Assembly: GCF_007997295.1 (NCBI RefSeq)
Contig: NZ_VORY01000001.1
Span: forward strand, 1 to 64,000
Source of the DNA: Gillisia hiemivivida
Lineage (GTDB): Bacteria > Bacteroidota > Bacteroidia > Flavobacteriales > Flavobacteriaceae
Direction: 5' to 3'
DNA length: 64,000 nt
Position numbers and translations under genes: made by a program
Notes under the pieces: generated by a model
The model's input: the letters and a program-made list of their open reading frames with translations, nothing else
Database searches by the model: none
Told to the model about the DNA's origin: nothing
Shown here: in pieces, positions 61,953 to 64,000 of the stretch
Numbering within the stretch: position 1 is the stretch's first letter
Layout: every line of letters starts with the position of its first letter

Positions 61953-62627
61953 TTATTCCTTACCAAGCATGCGTTTGACTAATTCTCGCTGATTTTTAGA
62001 ATTTATTTTTTCCTGATCATTTTTCCAAAAGGAAAAACTTGACTTTAAGGTGTTTTCTTTTAGCGATTCACCGTTCATTAGAAAAGAATTAATGAGCAAT
62101 TGGAAGAAGCGTTTTTTTCGATCTCCACTAAACTCTTGAATACCTCCTGCCAGTAATTCATCAAACAATACAAAAAGAATTCTATGATTGGCAGACTCCC
62201 CGCTTTTATTACCAATTTTGAAATTGATCTGAGTTTGGACATTTCTTCCTTGCAGCAGTTTATTAAATTCTTTTTGCGAATCTTCATCAAGATCGAGAAG
62301 ATCATATCGAATTTTAGAATTCTTAATCGGTGCTATGGTAAAAGAGTGCCTATCTTTTTGAAGATGTTTATCTGACTCATGGCGTATGGCAAGCCACAAT
62401 AAAATGATGGCCAAAAGCAGAACCATTACCATAAAGGCAAAAGCGTTTTCTATTAACACCGTGAATCCGAATACTGCAGAAATCAATAAAATATACAGGA
62501 TGAAAAGTGCCATCAAAAAATAAAAAATATGGCTCGGATTGCCTTGCAATTTATCTTCCAGGAAAAAGTTGATGCTGGATCGTATCCTAGCCAAAACCTT
62601 TCCAGAATTGAGAATAAATTTTTCCAT
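61953..62627 (-). CDS. Hypothetical membrane protein of the element's right end
   Basis: A 224-residue protein with two adjacent membrane helices (FYFLMALFILYILLISAVFG; FAFMVMVLLLAIILLWLAI) after a ~35-residue N-terminus. The C-terminal ~130 residues are cytoplasmic and charged. I recognise no family. It lies next to the right att site, upstream of the replication/mobilization operon and in the same direction. Confidence 0.65.
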   Translation of the reverse strand: MEKFILNSGKVLARIRSSINFFLEDKLQGNPSHIFYFLMALFILYILLISAVFGFTVLIENAFAFMVMVLLLAIILLWLAIRHESDKHLQKDRHSFTIAPIKNSKIRYDLLDLDEDSQKEFNKLLQGRNVQTQINFKIGNKSGESANHRILFVLFDELLAGGIQEFSGDRKKRFFQLLINSFLMNGESLKENTLKSSFSFWKNDQEKINSKNQRELVKRMLGKE

Positions 62628-62693
62628 GGCTGCACTTGCTTCAATCGAATAAATATAACCAAAAGAAAGATAAAAAAGTAGCGCTCAAAAATG

Positions 62694-62712
62694 TTGTACC
62701 TATGTTGTACCC
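62694..62712. promoter_or_regulatory. Integrase arm-type repeat, right copy
   Basis: TTGTACCTATGTTGTACCC, identical to the copy next to the integrase gene and in the same orientation, 51 bases inside the right att repeat. Confidence 0.55.
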
Positions 62713-62725
62713 ACCTCCAACAAAG

Positions 62726-62751
62726 AAGGCTCCCGATCTCTCGGAAGCCTT
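62726..62751 (-). terminator. Terminator after the tRNA, inside the element
   Basis: On the minus strand AAGGCTTCCGA and TCGGGAGCCTT pair around GAGA. It replaces the original tRNA terminator that was moved to the far left end. Confidence 0.55.
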
Positions 62752-62762
62752 GTCTTTACTAG

Positions 62763-62806
62763 TGTGGTCCCACCTGGACTCGAACCAGGGACCACCTGAT
62801 TATGAG
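62763..62806. repeat. Right attachment site (44-bp direct repeat)
   Basis: Identical to the left att site; it forms the 3' part of the intact tRNA. The identity ends exactly at the anticodon. Confidence 0.9.
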
Positions 62807-62838
62807 TCAGGTGCTCTAACCAGCTGAGCTATAGGACC
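62765..62838 (-). tRNA. tRNA with anticodon CAT (Met elongator or Ile2)
   Basis: A 74-base cloverleaf: acceptor stem GGTCCTA/TGGGACC, D arm with AGCTCAGCTGGTTAGAGC, anticodon stem CCTGA/TCAGG with loop CTCATAA, T arm with GGTTCGAGTCC. CCA is not encoded. A CAT anticodon with this loop is either elongator Met or Ile2 (lysidine-modified); sequence alone does not settle it. It is not initiator Met, since no GGG/CCC triple is in the anticodon stem. Confidence 0.93.
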
Positions 62839-62862
62839 GGCTCAATAGGTGTAATGAGGGCG

Positions 62863-62870
62863 CAAATTTA
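62863..62870 (-). promoter_or_regulatory. Promoter -7 box of the tRNA gene
   Basis: On the minus strand TAAATTTG matches TAnnTTTG, 25 bases before the mature 5' end. Confidence 0.55.
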
Positions 62871-62999
62871 TGTAATTGCTTTTTAGTGAACAAGCATTTT
62901 TTAAAGAATGTTTATCGACCTTCTTCCCTAACAACACTAATGCATTTAGGTTCAGCATTAAAATGGAAAAATTCGGTCTTATTTTTCAATATTAATGAA

Positions 63000-63407
63000 T
63001 TATTCTGCAACTTTTTCCTGACATATTTCCACTAAAACTCCGTTAGCAGATTTTGGATGCATAAATGCAACTAGCTTATTGTCGGCTCCAGGTTTCGGGA
63101 AATCATTCAGTAAGACAAAGCCTTCTCCTTTTAAACGTTCGATTTCAGATTGAATATCTTCTACATTAAATGCGAGATGATGAACCCCTTCTCCCCGCTT
63201 CTCCAGGAATTTAGCAATAGGACTCTCTGGGTTAGTAGCTGCCAGTAATTCAATTTTGCTGTCTCCTACTTTAAAAAAAGAAGTATCTACTCCTTCGCTT
63301 TCTACTTTTTCTGTTTTGTAACTGGCTACTCCTAGAATCGCTTTGTACGTTTTATTGGCCTCCTCTAAATTTTTAACCGCAATACCAATATGTTCTATCT
63401 TATTCAT
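63000..63407 (-). CDS. mce: Methylmalonyl-CoA epimerase
   Basis: A 135-residue vicinal-oxygen-chelate protein. NKIEHIGIAVKNLEEANK carries the first metal His; GEGVHHLAFNVEDI the second; VLVEICQ the Glu. It interconverts (R)- and (S)-methylmalonyl-CoA in propionate metabolism. It is divergent from rbfA. Confidence 0.92.
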   Translation of the reverse strand: MNKIEHIGIAVKNLEEANKTYKAILGVASYKTEKVESEGVDTSFFKVGDSKIELLAATNPESPIAKFLEKRGEGVHHLAFNVEDIQSEIERLKGEGFVLLNDFPKPGADNKLVAFMHPKSANGVLVEICQEKVAE

Positions 63408-63529
63408 TCTTTATTTTATTTTCTAATTATGTTGCGGATCTGGTATAAAAACTGGTTGATCCGCCTTTTGGTTTTTCGTAACTTCTTTCAGTTTTCCGAT
63501 TATAAAAATACTATAATCTTTAAATATGG

Positions 63530-63537
63530 TACTTTTG
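63530..63537 (+). promoter_or_regulatory. rbfA promoter -7 box, near-leaderless
   Basis: TACTTTTG matches TAnnTTTG and ends only four bases before the rbfA ATG, so transcription would start at or just past the start codon region, giving a leaderless or nearly leaderless mRNA. Confidence 0.45.
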
Positions 63538-63541
63538 CAAG

Positions 63542-63934
63542 ATGGAAACAAATAGACAAAAAAAAATAGGTGGGGTTTTGCAACAGGATTTAGCTGAAAT
63601 CCTTCAAAATCACTTGAGAGATTCTGGGGTAACGGGTGTTTTGATCTCGGTTTCTAAAGTAAAAGTAACTACAGATCTTTCTATAGCAAAAGCATATTTG
63701 AGCGTTTTTCCTTCAAAAAATGGAGAAGCGATCCTAAATGATCTTAATGAAATAAAATATAAAATTAAGCATGAGCTGGCACAACGAACTAAAAATCAGT
63801 TGCGCAGAATGCCAGATCTAACATTTTATGTGGATGATTCGTTGGAATATATAGACCAGATTGAAAAGTCTATGAAAGGGGAGGATAATCCCATTTCTAA
63901 GCCAGATCTATTAGACAAAAGGAAAAAATCTTAA
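63542..63934 (+). CDS. rbfA: Ribosome-binding factor A
   Basis: A 130-residue RbfA (KH-fold). Begins RQKKIGGVLQQDLAEILQNH and contains VSKVKVTTDLSIAKAYLSVF and RMPDLTFYVDDSLEYIDQIE, the family signatures. It helps late 30S maturation at the 16S 5' domain. A lipoprotein-release-type permease gene starts one base after its stop. Confidence 0.95.
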   Translation: METNRQKKIGGVLQQDLAEILQNHLRDSGVTGVLISVSKVKVTTDLSIAKAYLSVFPSKNGEAILNDLNEIKYKIKHELAQRTKNQLRRMPDLTFYVDDSLEYIDQIEKSMKGEDNPISKPDLLDKRKKS

Positions 63935-63935
63935 T

Positions 63936-64000
63936 TTGAATTTCCCCTTTTATATTGCAAAGCGGTATTTGTTCACCAAAAGTTCGAATAATGCCATAAA
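63936..64000 (+). CDS. ABC permease of the lipoprotein-release type (start only)
   Basis: The window ends after about 21 codons. A TTG one base after rbfA opens NFPFYIAKRYLFTKSSNNAI, which matches the usual N-terminus of flavobacterial LolC/LolE-type FtsX permeases (PFYIAKRYLFSKKS...NAIN). The gene order rbfA followed by this permease is common in this group. Confidence 0.7.
   Translation, partial: MNFPFYIAKRYLFTKSSNNAI

Larger units (their letters stand above)
27609..62806. mobile_element. 35-kb integrative and mobilizable element in a tRNA gene
   Basis: The boundaries are two perfect 44-bp direct repeats (27,609-27,652 and 62,763-62,806). The right copy is the 3' part of an intact tRNA from the anticodon loop to the acceptor end. 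A tyrosine integrase gene lies 149 bases inside the left end. A HTH/helicase/primase/MobC/relaxase operon lies at the right end. In the circular form these modules would abut across attP, as in other Bacteroidota mobilizable elements. No conjugation pore or coupling-protein genes are seen, so transfer would need a helper. Cargo comprises toxin-antitoxin, restriction-modification with CBASS, phosphate/heme lipoproteins, signalling and glycan genes. Confidence 0.85.

Noticed and set aside
27609-62806. Full conjugative element (ICE)
   Set aside because: No VirB4/TraG, coupling protein or pilus genes are seen; only relaxase, MobC and replication genes are present.
27609-62806. Prophage
   Set aside because: No capsid, portal, terminase, tail or lysis genes; the integrase and HTH are explained by the mobilizable element.
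62636-62827. A plus-strand frame across the tRNA
   Set aside because: It is an antisense reading of the tRNA and att site; tRNA complements often give such frames.

Overview
The window looks like a chromosomal segment of a marine-type Flavobacteriaceae bacterium (Bacteroidota). The grounds are the AT-rich sequence, TAnnTTTG promoter -7 boxes, weak Shine-Dalgarno signals, and protein types: SHNLRAPI-type PAS histidine kinases, TesA/YbbA/YbbP synteny, Bacteroidota MobC/relaxase genes and a PPPPGLPID small membrane protein. I cannot assign a genus.

Left chromosomal part (1-27.6 kb): a multi-PAS histidine kinase with a single-domain response regulator; a GluR0-like K+ channel; a fructan/sucrose set (MFS sugar porter, GH32 lipoprotein, fructokinase); a TesA-like esterase divergent from a YbbA/YbbP ABC system; a large M14 peptidase; an orphan ABC ATPase whose 5' end also occurs as a decayed copy near the left edge; a GreA-C protein, MtgA and a DAO-family oxidoreductase; a ~0.7 kb tandem array of 154-bp hairpin-bearing repeats; the rpmF/fabH/accB/accC fatty-acid cluster; pdxA and ribE.

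Integrated element (27,609-62,806, about 35.2 kb): two perfect 44-bp direct repeats, one being the 3' part of a tRNA with anticodon CAT, bound an integrative and mobilizable element. A tyrosine integrase sits at the left end. A replication/mobilization operon (HTH, SF3-type helicase, toprim primase, MobC, relaxase, membrane accessory protein) sits at the right end, so the two would be neighbours in the circular form. No type IV secretion genes are seen. Cargo from left to right: a HigB/HigA-ImmA toxin-antitoxin pair with a perfect operator; a block of structured non-coding DNA; a long minus-strand defence operon in which a type II-short CBASS (CapV phospholipase, CD-NTase ending in Gly-Gly, E2-like protein) is nested between hsdS and hsdR of a type I restriction-modification system that also carries a half-size HsdS, RhuM and two unknown small proteins; a DUF4143 ATPase with a promoter flanked by two palindromes; a PhoX-like lipoprotein, a di-heme peroxidase and a glycerophosphodiesterase with a decayed second copy; a hybrid histidine kinase; and a metallophosphoesterase/glycosyltransferase/GH1 operon.

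Right chromosomal part (62.8-64 kb): the intact tRNA, mce, rbfA and the start of a lipoprotein-release-type permease. The most interesting locus is the CBASS-inside-RM operon (31.3-43.1 kb). The best unexplained non-coding signals are the oriT-like and iteron-like repeats of the element, the structured block at 30.8-31.3 kb, and the 154-bp repeat array.
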